Assembly (NCBI GenBank): GCA_030696315.1
Contig: JAUYSM010000021.1
Span: forward strand, 62,001-126,000
Direction: 5' to 3'
DNA length: 64,000 nt
Source of the DNA: Pseudohongiella sp.
GTDB taxonomy: Bacteria; Pseudomonadota; Gammaproteobacteria; Pseudomonadales; Pseudohongiellaceae
Within the stretch, counting starts at the first letter, position 1; each line of letters opens with the position of its first letter. Position numbers and translations under genes: made by a program. Under the pieces are notes generated by a model that was given only the letters and a program-made list of their open reading frames with translations, searched no databases and was not told where the DNA came from. Shown here one piece after another: positions 51,850-61,631 of this stretch.

Positions 51850-52794
51850 TTATTGATCAAAACATTGTCGGAAGGCGTTTGCGAGGTTTTCAATTAACTG
51901 TATATAAGCGGTAGGCCCGGAGGTCAAGCTTTGACCAGTGGTATCTGCTTTGATCCTGGTAATTTTTTTGTTGCCGACAATAGTATTGATTGTCGCAGTC
52001 TGCGAGGTTACATCTTCCATCAGGCAGCCAATTGATCTTTCGTTGACCGCGTCACGCAGCGCAAGCATATGCCTTATGCCAGGCTGAATATCTTCACTAC
52101 CCACAAAAACGACATCATGGCGCAAACCAAACTGCCTTTCAAAATAGCGGAAGGCATCGTGGTACACCGCATACTGCGGGGAATTCGGATGCTCAAGTGA
52201 AGCCACCAATTCGAGCTCCAGATCGTCGAGTTTCTGCTCAAAACTAGCTAGATTTTTCTGATAAATCTCACTTGAGCCCGGATCAAGTTCAATAAGCTGC
52301 TCCAGTATCGCTCGGGCGATGATTCGCCCATTTCTGGTGTCCAGCCAAATGTGCGGATCAATATCGCTTCCTGATAGATGTTGATGCCCGGCATGTGACC
52401 CTTCCATTGGCACAACCAGTTCAACATTGTCTTCGGCATCATAACCGGAATGGTGCACAACCAATCCTGGAATAGCGAGCACTTGCAGAACTGATGTGCC
52501 CGGCCGTTGTTGTTCAATGACGTCAACCAAATATGTTTCGAGCTCAGGGCCAACCCAAATCAGTAATTCTGACTGATCTATAGCCCTGACGCTCGAAGGG
52601 CGCAGGACAAAGTGATGGTAAGATTGAGCAGAAGGGATTAACACTGCCGGTTCATTGATACCATCGGTGATCGCACTGGCTATCATCTGCAAGGGTTTTA
52701 TAGTCGCAACAATACTCACCTGCGCTTGCAGCGTAGTGTTAATGAATAGCGATACAATGCTTAAAAGCAGAGCAAAACTGAAGCGACGAATCAT
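51850..52794 (-). CDS. znuA: High-affinity zinc transporter, periplasmic binding protein ZnuA
   Basis: 314 residues with signal peptide (ends LQA, ~24). Cluster A-I metal-binding fold: SYHHFVLRPSSVRAI (His ligand), a short His-rich acidic loop (EGSHAGHQHLSGSDIDPHIWLD), and YAVYHDAFRYFERQFG. It delivers Zn(II) to ZnuBC. It is divergent from znuC, with a Zur box between them. Confidence 0.92.
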   Translation of the reverse strand: MIRRFSFALLLSIVSLFINTTLQAQVSIVATIKPLQMIASAITDGINEPAVLIPSAQSYHHFVLRPSSVRAIDQSELLIWVGPELETYLVDVIEQQRPGTSVLQVLAIPGLVVHHSGYDAEDNVELVVPMEGSHAGHQHLSGSDIDPHIWLDTRNGRIIARAILEQLIELDPGSSEIYQKNLASFEQKLDDLELELVASLEHPNSPQYAVYHDAFRYFERQFGLRHDVVFVGSEDIQPGIRHMLALRDAVNERSIGCLMEDVTSQTATINTIVGNKKITRIKADTTGQSLTSGPTAYIQLIENLANAFRQCFDQ

Positions 52795-52815
52795 TATAAA
52801 GTTTGTCTCTTGAAT

Positions 52816-52838
52816 GAAATGCTATGATATACCATTTT
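52816..52838. promoter_or_regulatory. Zur box between znuA and znuCB
   Basis: GAAATGCTATGATATACCATTTTT closely follows the gammaproteobacterial Zur palindrome (GAAATGTTATAnTATAACATTTC). It lies 22 bp before the znuA start and 33 bp before the znuC start, so zinc-loaded Zur can repress both directions. No zur gene lies between them, unlike in Pseudomonas. Confidence 0.82.
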
Positions 52839-52870
52839 TTGGGCCATGCCTAACACAGGATTCATTGCAG

Positions 52871-53656
52871 ATGGACAGGGATTTATTAATCAAAGCCCGT
52901 GGAATCGGCGTTAATTTTGAAGGGCGCCAGATTCTCAGTCATATTGATCTAGAGATCTTCCAAGGCCAGCTTGTCACTTTGATTGGCCCAAACGGTGCTG
53001 GTAAAACCACATTGGTGAGAGTTGTACTCGGCCTGCTTACGCCTGACGAAGGGCAAATGGAGCGTGCTCAGGGCCTGAAAATCGGATATATGCCTCAAAA
53101 GCTCTTTGTTGAGCCGACGCTTCCTCTGACGGTTGAGCGCTTTTTAAAACTTGCAGGCCCATCTGCTCTCGACGTTGGCACCCTGTTAGAAGAAGTCAGA
53201 ATTTCGCATTTGCTGAAACAACAGGTCAGCCGGCTGTCCGGCGGGGAAATGCAAAGGGTCTTGCTCGCTCGGGCGTTGAGTCGCAAACCGCACCTTCTTG
53301 TTCTTGACGAACCCGCCCAAGGCGTTGATGTCAACGGCCAAATTGAACTTTACGAGCTCATCAATATCATCAGGGCTGACCACAACTGTGGCGTGTTAAT
53401 GGTCTCTCATGATCTCCATCTGGTCATGGCTGGTACCGACGAAGTCATTTGTCTGAATCAACATATTTGCTGCCATGGCAAACCAGAGCATGTAAGTACC
53501 GATCCCGCGTATCTGGCGCTATTTGGAAGACGCGAAGCCGAGACGCTGGCCGTTTACACACATCATCACAACCATAGCCACGATATCAAAGGAGCGATTA
53601 TTGGTGAGGCTTGTTGCGATCACCATGCAGACAAAGGAACTCATAACCATGGCTGA
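52871..53656 (+). CDS. znuC: Zinc ABC transporter ATPase ZnuC
   Basis: 261 residues from [10 protein letters not shown]; an ATG at 52814 is in frame but would begin at the Zur box. Walker [13 protein letters not shown] (~43), signature [15 protein letters not shown], Walker [13 protein letters not shown]. The C-terminus is His-rich ([24 protein letters not shown]), as in other ZnuC proteins. It overlaps znuB by 8 bp. Confidence 0.93.
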   Translation: MDRDLLIKARGIGVNFEGRQILSHIDLEIFQGQLVTLIGPNGAGKTTLVRVVLGLLTPDEGQMERAQGLKIGYMPQKLFVEPTLPLTVERFLKLAGPSALDVGTLLEEVRISHLLKQQVSRLSGGEMQRVLLARALSRKPHLLVLDEPAQGVDVNGQIELYELINIIRADHNCGVLMVSHDLHLVMAGTDEVICLNQHICCHGKPEHVSTDPAYLALFGRREAETLAVYTHHHNHSHDIKGAIIGEACCDHHADKGTHNHG

Positions 53657-54440
53657 TTTTGTGTTGTATGCCTTACTGGCTGGAATAAGTATTGCTGTTG
53701 TTGCCGGGCCCCTTGGATGCTTCGTGGTTTGGCGCAGAATGTCTTACTTTGGCGACACCCTTGCCCACTCCTCGCTGCTTGGGGTTGCCATTGCCATTTT
53801 GTTAAACCTGCAAATGCAGGTGGCAATTATCGGCAGTTGCCTCGCTTTTGCCGCGTTGCTATTGCTGCTGGAAAAAAAGCAGGCGCTGGCAACCGATACC
53901 TTACTTGGCATCATCGCGCATAGCACGCTTGCATTTGGACTCATAGTCCTGTCAATTTCAGACCGGGTACAGGTCAATCTGAATGCTTTTCTGTTTGGGG
54001 ATTTACTGACCGTTACTCGCTCAGATTTGTTTTGGATTGTCAGCTGCTGCCTGATCTGTGGTGTTGTGTTGATACTTTTCTGGAAGCGATTTCTGGCCAT
54101 TACCGTTCATCGTGAGCTGGCGATGATAGAAGGGCTGGCAGCAGACCGGCTTTATGCATTGCTGGTCTTTCTGATCGCAATTCTGATCGCGGTTGCCATG
54201 AAAATAGTTGGTGTACTGCTGATTACATCGTTGCTGATCATTCCAGCCGCAGCTGCAAGACGCGTCTCTAACACACCCGAACAAATGGCGTTAGGATCCG
54301 CTATCGCTGGCTGTCTTGCTGTAATGGGGGGTTTGGGGCTGTCCTACTTTTGGGATACGCCAGCAGGTCCATCCATTGTTGCGACCGCGTTTGTATTGTT
54401 TATCGTGGTCTATTTAAAACCAACAGCTGGCAAACGCTGA
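53649..54440 (+). CDS. znuB: Zinc ABC transporter permease ZnuB
   Basis: 263 residues from [10 protein letters not shown], with about seven to eight membrane helices. [28 protein letters not shown] and [24 protein letters not shown] are typical of the ABC-3 family. It forms the membrane channel for zinc with ZnuC. It ends one base before the convergent SCO gene. Confidence 0.93.
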   Translation: MADFVLYALLAGISIAVVAGPLGCFVVWRRMSYFGDTLAHSSLLGVAIAILLNLQMQVAIIGSCLAFAALLLLLEKKQALATDTLLGIIAHSTLAFGLIVLSISDRVQVNLNAFLFGDLLTVTRSDLFWIVSCCLICGVVLILFWKRFLAITVHRELAMIEGLAADRLYALLVFLIAILIAVAMKIVGVLLITSLLIIPAAAARRVSNTPEQMALGSAIAGCLAVMGGLGLSYFWDTPAGPSIVATAFVLFIVVYLKPTAGKR

Positions 54441-54441
54441 A

Positions 54442-55104
54442 CTAAAGGGCCTGGCGGATTAATTCATAGGCCTGTTTGATGTTATCGCGCTTGATATTGG
54501 GTTCCATAAAGCCGCGATACTGGCCGGAAGGATCAACAATTAGAATGTTACCGCTGTGATCAATGAGGAAATTGCGGGGTACGCCACCATCAGGCGCAGG
54601 CACTGGCATGATGCCGGTAGCAACAAAAAGACTGCTGGCCAAGCGAGATACCGTGGAAAATTCACCCGTCACTCCCAGAAAGCTCGGATCAAACGCAGAC
54701 ATATATCTGGCAACCGTCGGCGTGTCGTCTCGGAAGGGATCAACACTGATCATCACAACCTGTGTATCGCTTTGCAATTGCGATCCCTCAAGCGAACGGT
54801 AAAACGACGTCAGCTCTTGCATGGTGAGAGGACAAATGTCCGGACAATTGGTAAATCCAAAAAATATGAGGCTCCACTTACCTTGTAAACTGCCTTCTGT
54901 AAACGCCTGCCCGTGATGGTCTACCAGTTCAAATGGCTCAAGTGCTACCGGTGCCTCGTAAATCAATGCACCAATTTCACGGAGCTCTTCGGCATCCAGA
55001 ACATTTGTCTGATTGTTTGAGGCATAACGGTTGTACGTGACAAACATCACGAGAAATACCCAGACAAGACACGCAATCAGCGTAATCTTCACGTTTCGCT
55101 TCAT
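54442..55104 (-). CDS. SCO1/SenC family copper chaperone
   Basis: 220 residues with one N-terminal membrane anchor (~8-27) and a periplasmic thioredoxin-like domain. Copper ligands are CPDIC in FFGFTNCPDICPLTMQEL and the later His in NFLIDHSGN. SCO proteins insert copper into the CuA site of oxidase subunit II. It follows ctaB on the same strand. Confidence 0.92.
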   Translation of the reverse strand: MKRNVKITLIACLVWVFLVMFVTYNRYASNNQTNVLDAEELREIGALIYEAPVALEPFELVDHHGQAFTEGSLQGKWSLIFFGFTNCPDICPLTMQELTSFYRSLEGSQLQSDTQVVMISVDPFRDDTPTVARYMSAFDPSFLGVTGEFSTVSRLASSLFVATGIMPVPAPDGGVPRNFLIDHSGNILIVDPSGQYRGFMEPNIKRDNIKQAYELIRQAL

Positions 55105-55127
55105 ATCAACAAGTCCGTAACAAAATT

Positions 55128-56015
55128 TCAGGGGAATAAATAGTGGTCAACCAACAGAACCGGGAATAGCACCATGAGGTACACAATCGAATACCGGAAT
55201 GTATCCATCGCCGTGGATTGTTTGGGTTTGAACATCAACAGAAGCGCCCAGAATAAAAATCCAAACCCCAGAACCAGCGCAGCCAATAAATACAGTGGCC
55301 CACTCATTCCGATCAGGTAGGGCAACACACTGACCAAAATCATAATGATTGTGTAAAGAATAATGTGGACTTTTGTCAGATGCTCACCATGGGTGACCGG
55401 CAACATCGGAATACCCGTTTTAGCGTACTCATCCTTACGATAGATTGCCAACGCCCAAAAGTGTGGGGGGGTCCAGGCGAAAATGATCAAAACCAGAATG
55501 AGTGCGCCTGGCTCAATGGTTCCTGATACTGCGGCCCACCCTAATAACGGTGGCATGGCACCAGATAAACCGCCAATGACAATGTTCTGTGGCGTCGCTC
55601 GCTTGAGGTATCCGGTATAGATGAAGGCATAACCGATAAACGAGGCAAGCGTGAGCCAAGCACTGAGCGCATTCACCCAGATCAACATGATCAACAGCCC
55701 TGCAACGCCGATTGCTGCAGCAAACCAGGCTGCCTGTGCCGGATCTACCCGTCCTTGTGGCATGGGTCGATTGATTGTCCTGCGCATGACCGCGTCAACT
55801 TTCCGGTCGATCAAATGATTAACAACCGCTCCAGACGAGGCAACCAGCGCAATACCAAGATTCCCAAGAATCAGAATATCCAATGGCACCATGCCTGGCA
55901 CCGCCAGAAACATACCGACCATGGATGTCAGAATCATTAACATCACTACGCGAGGCTTACACATCTCGTAGTAATCGCGCCAGCTTGCGGCCTGTTTATG
56001 TGTCAGTTCAGTCAC
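55128..56015 (-). CDS. ctaB: Protoheme IX farnesyltransferase (heme o synthase)
   Basis: 295 residues with about nine membrane helices, UbiA superfamily. The prenyl-binding Asp-rich motif is NHLIDRKVDAVMRRTINRPMP, and AWTPPHFWALAIYRKDEYAKTGIPMLPVTHG is the CyoE/CtaB signature. It makes heme o, the precursor of heme a. In the usual order ctaA precedes it; here the neighbouring space holds the oxidase operon instead. Confidence 0.94.
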   Translation of the reverse strand: MTELTHKQAASWRDYYEMCKPRVVMLMILTSMVGMFLAVPGMVPLDILILGNLGIALVASSGAVVNHLIDRKVDAVMRRTINRPMPQGRVDPAQAAWFAAAIGVAGLLIMLIWVNALSAWLTLASFIGYAFIYTGYLKRATPQNIVIGGLSGAMPPLLGWAAVSGTIEPGALILVLIIFAWTPPHFWALAIYRKDEYAKTGIPMLPVTHGEHLTKVHIILYTIIMILVSVLPYLIGMSGPLYLLAALVLGFGFLFWALLLMFKPKQSTAMDTFRYSIVYLMVLFPVLLVDHYLFP

Positions 56016-56237
56016 CGGTTTCTCTCTTGCACACTAAGTTGTCCTGCTTTTTCTGCAGTTTGTAAGTGTGCGCTCTTGGTTTTGGAGTGGTGGAATTGTA
56101 CCGCAATTCAAGTTTGTATGAAAAAAATGAGGACATTTATTTTTTTCCGGAGTAAATTCGAGCCCTAGTAGTTGAAAACCCCGATAGACGTTCGAAGGCG
56201 ATTCCAAATAAAGAAACAAAAGAAAAGGAGCAACGCT

Positions 56238-56777
56238 ATGAAATGTATCTATTATTTATCACCCACCCTCAAAAGCACTCAGCATATTTCCGATGATTTG
56301 CACGGCATTGGCATAGACGACTGGTTTTTGCATATTCATAGCAAAGACGAAAGTGGGCTGGTCAAAGAGCACCTGCACTCCAGCAATTATCTCGAGACAC
56401 TGGATTTTATCCGGGAAGGTTTCATTGGAGCTGGTTTGGGGTTTATCGCAGGACTCTGTCTTGCTGGACTAGCCTCTATTACTGATCCTTTTGGCACTCC
56501 TATTCCGTTAATTGGATATGCTGCCATTGTGTTTCTGGTTACTTGCTTTGGCGCATGGGTTGGCGGACTGGCAGGTGTCGCCAATGAAAACAAAAAAATT
56601 GCGCACTTCCATGGGGATATTGTAAGCGGCAAATACCTTGTGCTGATTTACGCTAAAGAAAATCAGATCAGTAACATACAGCAAATGATGAAAAATAAGC
56701 ATCCTGAAGCAATTCTGTCCGCCGTGGATGCACACTTCCTCAATCCTTTCGCAAATCTGCAACTGGTTAGATCCTGA
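56238..56777 (+). CDS. Hypothetical membrane protein, 179 residues
   Basis: Not recognised. AAAAGGAG lies seven bases before the ATG. The soluble N-terminus (~1-65) has a ferredoxin-like pattern (CIYYLSPTLKSTQHISDDLHGIGIDDWFLHIHSKD). Two glycine-rich membrane helices follow (GAGLGFIAGLCLAGLASI; IPLIGYAAIVFLVTCFGAWVGGLAGVA), then a soluble tail with VLIYAKENQISNIQQMM. The two soluble parts may pair as one domain facing the cytoplasm. It lies between ctaB and the oxidase operon, transcribed with the latter. Confidence 0.75.
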   Translation: MKCIYYLSPTLKSTQHISDDLHGIGIDDWFLHIHSKDESGLVKEHLHSSNYLETLDFIREGFIGAGLGFIAGLCLAGLASITDPFGTPIPLIGYAAIVFLVTCFGAWVGGLAGVANENKKIAHFHGDIVSGKYLVLIYAKENQISNIQQMMKNKHPEAILSAVDAHFLNPFANLQLVRS

Positions 56778-56930
56778 AGGTTGCAGCTTGTGATGTATTG
56801 CACAGATTGAAACAAACATTTAGTATCGAAACATGAGATGGGTCGCCTGACCCTTCTCATGCGCCTCACTGTTAGATGCAACACGTTGAAACCCGTCCGA
56901 AAGATAACAATAAAAGGAGGGAGCGACGTT

Positions 56931-57078
56931 GTGAACGAGTCTATCTTTAGCGTTCGTAGTCAACTGCGTGACTGGCAATCTAGTATTTTCTTCCCGGGTA
57001 TTATCTGCCCGCGGCCTTTTATTATCTTTCGCCTTACTGATGCTGTATCCCCCATTGTCCGGGTTCGAACAATTATAA
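56931..57078 (+). other. Possible small membrane-protein gene, split between two frames
   Basis: In the 314-bp stretch before coxM, AAAAGGAGGGAG is followed by GTG at 56931 (VNESIFSVRSQLRDWQS...). In the +1 frame, the sequence ending in TAA at 57076-57078 reads RVLSARGLLLSFALLMLYPP, then LSGFEQL, a convincing single membrane helix. The latter frame has no good start of its own (GTG at 56968 lacks a ribosome site). Its stop overlaps the ribosome site of coxM. It may be a frameshifted or broken small gene; chance is not excluded. Confidence 0.3.
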
Positions 57079-57091
57079 GGATATCTCGCGT

Positions 57092-58459
57092 ATGGCTATT
57101 GCAGTTGTTTTATTCTTGCTTGTGGTTGGAACCGTTATCTTTCACTTTGCCAGTCCCTGGTGGTTTACAGAGATTGCCTCGCACTGGTCCAACATAGATT
57201 TCACCATTAACCTGACTTTTTGGGTTACTGGATTTGTGTTCATCGCGGTGAACCTCTTTTTGGCGTATAGCGTTTATCGCTATCGGCAGCGAAAAGGGTC
57301 AGATCACACCGCAGTTTACGAACCCGAAAACGCAAAACTGGAGTCAGGCCTGACTATTTTGACCACCATAGGTGTGGTTGCAATGTTGGCGCCGGGCCTG
57401 TTCGTTTGGGCTCAGTTTGTGTCTGTACCCGACGATGCCATGGAATTTGAAGCGTTTGCATCTCAGTGGCAATGGTCATTCCGCTACCCCGGTGCGGATG
57501 GCGTACTGGGTACCGCAGACATCCAGCATATTACTGAGCGTAATCCATGGGGCATCAACCCTAACGACCCCAATGGTCAGGATGATGTGGTGGTGAAAAG
57601 ACCCAACATGGTGCTGCCTCTCAATCAACCCGTCAAAGCCTTGCTGCGCTCGCGCGATGTCTTGCACAACTACACCGTGCCTCAGTTCAGAGTGAAGATG
57701 GATATGGTTCCCGGGATGGTGTCATATCTGTGGTTGACCCCGACTCGCACCGGCTCCTTCGAAATTCTATGTGAACAATATTGCGGCCTGGGCCATCACA
57801 TCATGCGGGCTACTGTTGAGGTCATGGAGCCTGCGGATTTCCAGAACTGGTTGAATGCTCAGGCTACATTTGCTGATACACAGCAGCTTGTTGCGGCAGA
57901 TACAAACGCGGGCCAGCAACAATATGCAGTCTGTGCCAGTTGCCATGGAGCAAACGGGGAAGGCAACCGGGCAATGAATGCGCCAAAACTGGCTGGACTT
58001 CAACCATGGTATATAGAAAGACAACTGCGTTATTACCAAGAAGGCGTGCGCGGCAGAAACCCTGAAGATAGCTTTGGCCAGATGATGGCCCCCATGGCCA
58101 ACATGGTCAATTCCGATCAAGCGCGCCGAAACGTCTCTGCTTACATTTCAAACCTTCCGCAAACCAATGCAGCCGTAACTTTGCCTGAAGGAGATGCGGC
58201 CAGAGGCATGCGGATCTATGAAGCTAACTGTGCGGCATGTCACGGCAGCGACGGAAAAGGAAGCTGGGCGACGGATGCGCCTGCACTGGCCGGGATGGAT
58301 GACTGGTATCTGGCGCATCAACTGAGCAACTACCGAACCGGGATTCGTGGTGATCACGATGGAGATGACTACGGTTATCAGATGGTTTCCATGGTCAAGG
58401 CCATGCGTACACAACAACAACAAGATGACGTAATCACCTATATCAACTCGCTTCGTTAG
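57092..58459 (+). CDS. coxM: Cytochrome c oxidase subunit II fused to two cytochrome c domains (CoxM-like)
   Basis: 455 residues. Two N-terminal membrane helices (~3-25 and ~43-65 plus ~90-110), then the CuA domain with ligands in LHNYTVPQFRVKMDMVPG and CEQYCGLGHHIM. Two c-type heme domains follow: CASCHGANGEG (~289) and CAACHGSDGKG (~383). The fusion allows direct electron entry from soluble donors. AAGGA precedes the ATG. It is first in a coxM-N-O-P-subunit IV operon like the alternative oxidase of Bradyrhizobium. Confidence 0.9.
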   Translation: MAIAVVLFLLVVGTVIFHFASPWWFTEIASHWSNIDFTINLTFWVTGFVFIAVNLFLAYSVYRYRQRKGSDHTAVYEPENAKLESGLTILTTIGVVAMLAPGLFVWAQFVSVPDDAMEFEAFASQWQWSFRYPGADGVLGTADIQHITERNPWGINPNDPNGQDDVVVKRPNMVLPLNQPVKALLRSRDVLHNYTVPQFRVKMDMVPGMVSYLWLTPTRTGSFEILCEQYCGLGHHIMRATVEVMEPADFQNWLNAQATFADTQQLVAADTNAGQQQYAVCASCHGANGEGNRAMNAPKLAGLQPWYIERQLRYYQEGVRGRNPEDSFGQMMAPMANMVNSDQARRNVSAYISNLPQTNAAVTLPEGDAARGMRIYEANCAACHGSDGKGSWATDAPALAGMDDWYLAHQLSNYRTGIRGDHDGDDYGYQMVSMVKAMRTQQQQDDVITYINSLR

Positions 58460-58479
58460 AAGGCCCGGAGGAACAACAA

Positions 58480-60246
58480 ATGGCTTATGTACCTTTAGCC
58501 GACCAGGATGATGCTCACGCATTGCATGATCCGCAGACTTTTGTAACAAAATACATATGGAGCCAGGATCACAAGGTTATTGCGATCCAATACGGAGGAG
58601 TTGCAATTTTTGTAGGCCTGATTGCCTTGGGCCTGTCGATTATTATGCGCCTCCAGCTCGGCTTCCCTGATACCTTCAGTTTTATCGATCCTGCCTTTTA
58701 TTATCAGGCCGTTACCATGCACGGCATGATTATGGTGATTTATCTGCTGACCGCGCTATTCCTAGGTGGCTTCGGCAATTACCTGATACCGCTGATGTGT
58801 GGAACAAGAGACATGGTGTTCCCGTTCCTCAACATGTTGAGTTTCTGGTTTTACCTGCTCTCGGTACTGGTTCTGTTGGCCAGCTTCTTTATTCCGGGAG
58901 GACCTACCGGTGCCGGCTGGACCTTGTATGCGCCGCAATCGATTTCGATGGGCACGCCTGGCTATGAGGGCGGCATACTTTTTATGCTGATCTCGCTGGG
59001 CATTTTTATAGTGGCATTCACCATGGGTGGTCTTAATTATGTCACTACTATTTTGCAGGCACGCACGCGCGGCTTGACGCTGATGCGACTTCCGCTCTCG
59101 ATATGGGGAATATTTACAGCGACAGTCCTGGGTTTGTTCGCATTTCCGGCACTGCTGGTCAGCGCTATCATGCTTGGGTTTGACCTAATATTGGGCACGA
59201 GTTTCTTTATGCCTGCCATGATGGAACTGGGAGAGCAATCCAGTTATGACGGCGGCAGTCCGATATTGTTCCAGCACTTGTTCTGGTTTTTTGGTCACCC
59301 AGAAGTTTACATCGTCGCATTGCCAGCATTCGGACTTGTCTCGGATGTTATTTCTACACATGCGCGAAAGAACATTTTTGGTTATCGCATGATGGTGTGG
59401 GCAATTATTGCAATCGGTGGTCTGAGCTTTATGGTTTGGGCTCACCACATGTATGTCAGTGGCATGAATCCATACTTTGGGTTTTTCTTTGCCACCACGA
59501 CCCTGATTATCGCTGTCCCTACTGCCTTAAAAGTCTACAACTGGGTGTTAACTCTCTGGCAAGGGAATATCAGACTAAATACACCGATGCTGTTCGCCAT
59601 TGGCTTTATATTTACCTTCGTACATGGCGGGTTAACTGGTTTATTCCTTGGCAATGTGATCATTGATATCCCACTCGCGGATACTTACTTTGTTGTAGCG
59701 CACTTTCACATGGTCATGGGTGTATCTCCCGTATTGGTGCTGTTTGCTGCTCTGTATCACTGGTACCCCAAAGTCACCGGTCGAATGTTCAACGAGACTC
59801 TCGGCAAAGTGCATTTCTGGTGCACATTCCTTGGCACCTACGCTATTTATCTACCAATGCACTACCTTGGATTCCTCGGCATGCCCCGTCGCTACTTCGA
59901 GATGGGGAGTACAGATTTTGTGCCGGCCTCTGCTCAAGCACTCAATGCCAATATAACGCTTGCCGCTATTTTTGTAGCGATTGCCCAGATCCTGTTTTTT
60001 GTAAATGTTTTCTGGAGCCTTCGTAACGGCGAAAGAGCATCAGGCAACCCGTGGGGCGCAACAACACTTGAGTGGCAGACGCCTGACACCCCGCCAAAAC
60101 ATGGAAACTGGGGTGAGGAACTTCCTTCCGTCTACCGCTGGGCTTACGACTACAGTGTGCCCGGGCACAAACAAGACTTCATTCCACAAAATGAACCCGG
60201 TGAAGAGTACGAAAAAACTCATCATACGGCAGGAGGGCACTCATGA
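58480..60246 (+). CDS. coxN: Heme-copper oxidase subunit I (CoxN-like)
   Basis: 588 residues with 12 membrane helices. Heme ligands are in MHGMIMV and HFHMVMG; CuB ligands in FFGHPEVYIV and WAHHMYVSG. The HPEVY Glu and Tyr place it in the A1 type. D-channel (GTRDMVFPFLN) and K-channel (TALKVYNW) residues are present, so proton pumping is expected. GGAGG lies nine bases before the ATG. The stop overlaps the next start. Confidence 0.94.
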   Translation: MAYVPLADQDDAHALHDPQTFVTKYIWSQDHKVIAIQYGGVAIFVGLIALGLSIIMRLQLGFPDTFSFIDPAFYYQAVTMHGMIMVIYLLTALFLGGFGNYLIPLMCGTRDMVFPFLNMLSFWFYLLSVLVLLASFFIPGGPTGAGWTLYAPQSISMGTPGYEGGILFMLISLGIFIVAFTMGGLNYVTTILQARTRGLTLMRLPLSIWGIFTATVLGLFAFPALLVSAIMLGFDLILGTSFFMPAMMELGEQSSYDGGSPILFQHLFWFFGHPEVYIVALPAFGLVSDVISTHARKNIFGYRMMVWAIIAIGGLSFMVWAHHMYVSGMNPYFGFFFATTTLIIAVPTALKVYNWVLTLWQGNIRLNTPMLFAIGFIFTFVHGGLTGLFLGNVIIDIPLADTYFVVAHFHMVMGVSPVLVLFAALYHWYPKVTGRMFNETLGKVHFWCTFLGTYAIYLPMHYLGFLGMPRRYFEMGSTDFVPASAQALNANITLAAIFVAIAQILFFVNVFWSLRNGERASGNPWGATTLEWQTPDTPPKHGNWGEELPSVYRWAYDYSVPGHKQDFIPQNEPGEEYEKTHHTAGGHS

Positions 60247-60869
60247 GCCTTTATCGTGATGTCACCAATAAACCGTGGGATCAAGTTGGATTGCCTGACG
60301 GAATAGAAAATAAACCAGTATTTGCAGTGAGCAATGAACGCCTCGCATTAACGGTGTTCATGATTATTGCCAGCGTCATTTTTTCGCTGCTGTTGGTTTC
60401 TTATTACATCCGAATGGGCATAGGTGACTGGGTGCCCATGAGCATACCCACACAAGTCTGGGCCAATACGACGCTTCTTATTTTAAGCAGTGTATGTTTG
60501 CAATCAGCGGTGGTTTTTTCCAGAAAACAATCAACGATTAGCGTTGTAAGCAGGGCTGGATTGTCTTTTGGTATTGGCGGTTTGCTGGCTGTAGCGTTTG
60601 TTTTTGGGCAGTATCAAGTCTGGGGATTACTAGCAGAAACGGGGCAGGGTGTTCGTAGTAATCCGGCGAATTCATTTTTTTATCTGTTAACCAGTGTGCA
60701 TGTCGCGCACCTGTTGGGTGGTTTATGGGTTTGGAGCAAATCCGCAATCAGCCTGATTCAAGGGTCCACGTCAGAACACTTTCGGCAGACTATCAATCTT
60801 TGCGCGATTTATTGGCACTTCCTTTTGGTGGTCTGGATTGGTCTGTTTTTTGTTTTAGCCAACACTTAA
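60243..60869 (+). CDS. coxO: Oxidase subunit III homologue, first copy (CoxO-like)
   Basis: 208 residues with about five membrane helices. The subunit III pattern is present (FFYLLTSVHVAHLLGGLWVW and LCAIYWHFLLVVWIGLFFVL). ATGA overlap with coxN and a strong AGGAGG site show tight coupling. It is shorter and more divergent than classical subunit III. Confidence 0.88.
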   Translation: MSLYRDVTNKPWDQVGLPDGIENKPVFAVSNERLALTVFMIIASVIFSLLLVSYYIRMGIGDWVPMSIPTQVWANTTLLILSSVCLQSAVVFSRKQSTISVVSRAGLSFGIGGLLAVAFVFGQYQVWGLLAETGQGVRSNPANSFFYLLTSVHVAHLLGGLWVWSKSAISLIQGSTSEHFRQTINLCAIYWHFLLVVWIGLFFVLANT

Positions 60870-60909
60870 ATGCTTACAAATTTTGATGCTTGTTAATTGG
60901 GAATAGATT

Positions 60910-61596
60910 ATGAGCCATTCAAGTACGATGGATGAAGCAGAACACAGTCAAGAGGGTCTAAACGGACTCGTCAAAGACTGGTCGACAGATAAGCAGACTT
61001 ATCATGTGCCTTGGGGAAAGGCCATGATGTGGATTTTCCTGGTAAGCGATACGTTTATTTTTTCGTGCTTCCTGGTGGGCTATATGACTGTGCGTGTTTC
61101 CACGACAGATCCTTGGCCGCTTGCAACAGAAGTATTTGCATTGTCTTTTTTTGGCAGTGATCCCATCCCACTCATTTTGATAGCCTTGATGACATTTGTT
61201 TTGATTACCAGTAGCGGAACAATGGCGCTTGCAGTCAATTATGGTTATCGCCGGGATCGTAAAAAAACAGTTCTGTTGATGATAGCAACTGCCGCTTTAG
61301 GTGCGACTTTTGTGGGCATGCAGGCTTTCGAATGGTCAAAACTCATTGGTTATGGCGTCAGACCGTGGGGAAACCCTTGGGGTGCCCCGCAGTTTGGATC
61401 TGTGTTTTATATGGTTACCGGTTTTCACGGCCTCCATGTATCTGCAGGTGTTATTTACCTGTTGGTGGTTGCGCGGAAGGTATGGCGAGGGGACTATGAA
61501 AAGAAAGGTTATGAAATAGTCGAGATTACTGGCCTTTATTGGCACTTTGTCGATCTCGTCTGGGTATTTATCTTTGCATTTTTCTACTTATTGTAG
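60910..61596 (+). CDS. coxP: Oxidase subunit III homologue, second copy (CoxP-like)
   Basis: 228 residues with about five to six membrane helices. FSCFLVGYMTVR, FGSVFYMVTGFHGLHVSAGVIYL and ITGLYWHFVDLVWVFIFAFFYLL are subunit III hallmarks. With the preceding gene it forms the tandem subunit III pair characteristic of coxMNOP-type operons. Confidence 0.9.
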   Translation: MSHSSTMDEAEHSQEGLNGLVKDWSTDKQTYHVPWGKAMMWIFLVSDTFIFSCFLVGYMTVRVSTTDPWPLATEVFALSFFGSDPIPLILIALMTFVLITSSGTMALAVNYGYRRDRKKTVLLMIATAALGATFVGMQAFEWSKLIGYGVRPWGNPWGAPQFGSVFYMVTGFHGLHVSAGVIYLLVVARKVWRGDYEKKGYEIVEITGLYWHFVDLVWVFIFAFFYLL

Positions 61597-61631
61597 ATAC
61601 CTGAATGCGATTCTAATTTGGAGGCAAATGT

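Noticed and set aside
56838-57197. 119-residue plus-strand gene covering the coxM start
   Set aside because: It runs 106 bp into coxM in another frame; only its first codons after the GTG at 56931 have a ribosome site, noted separately.
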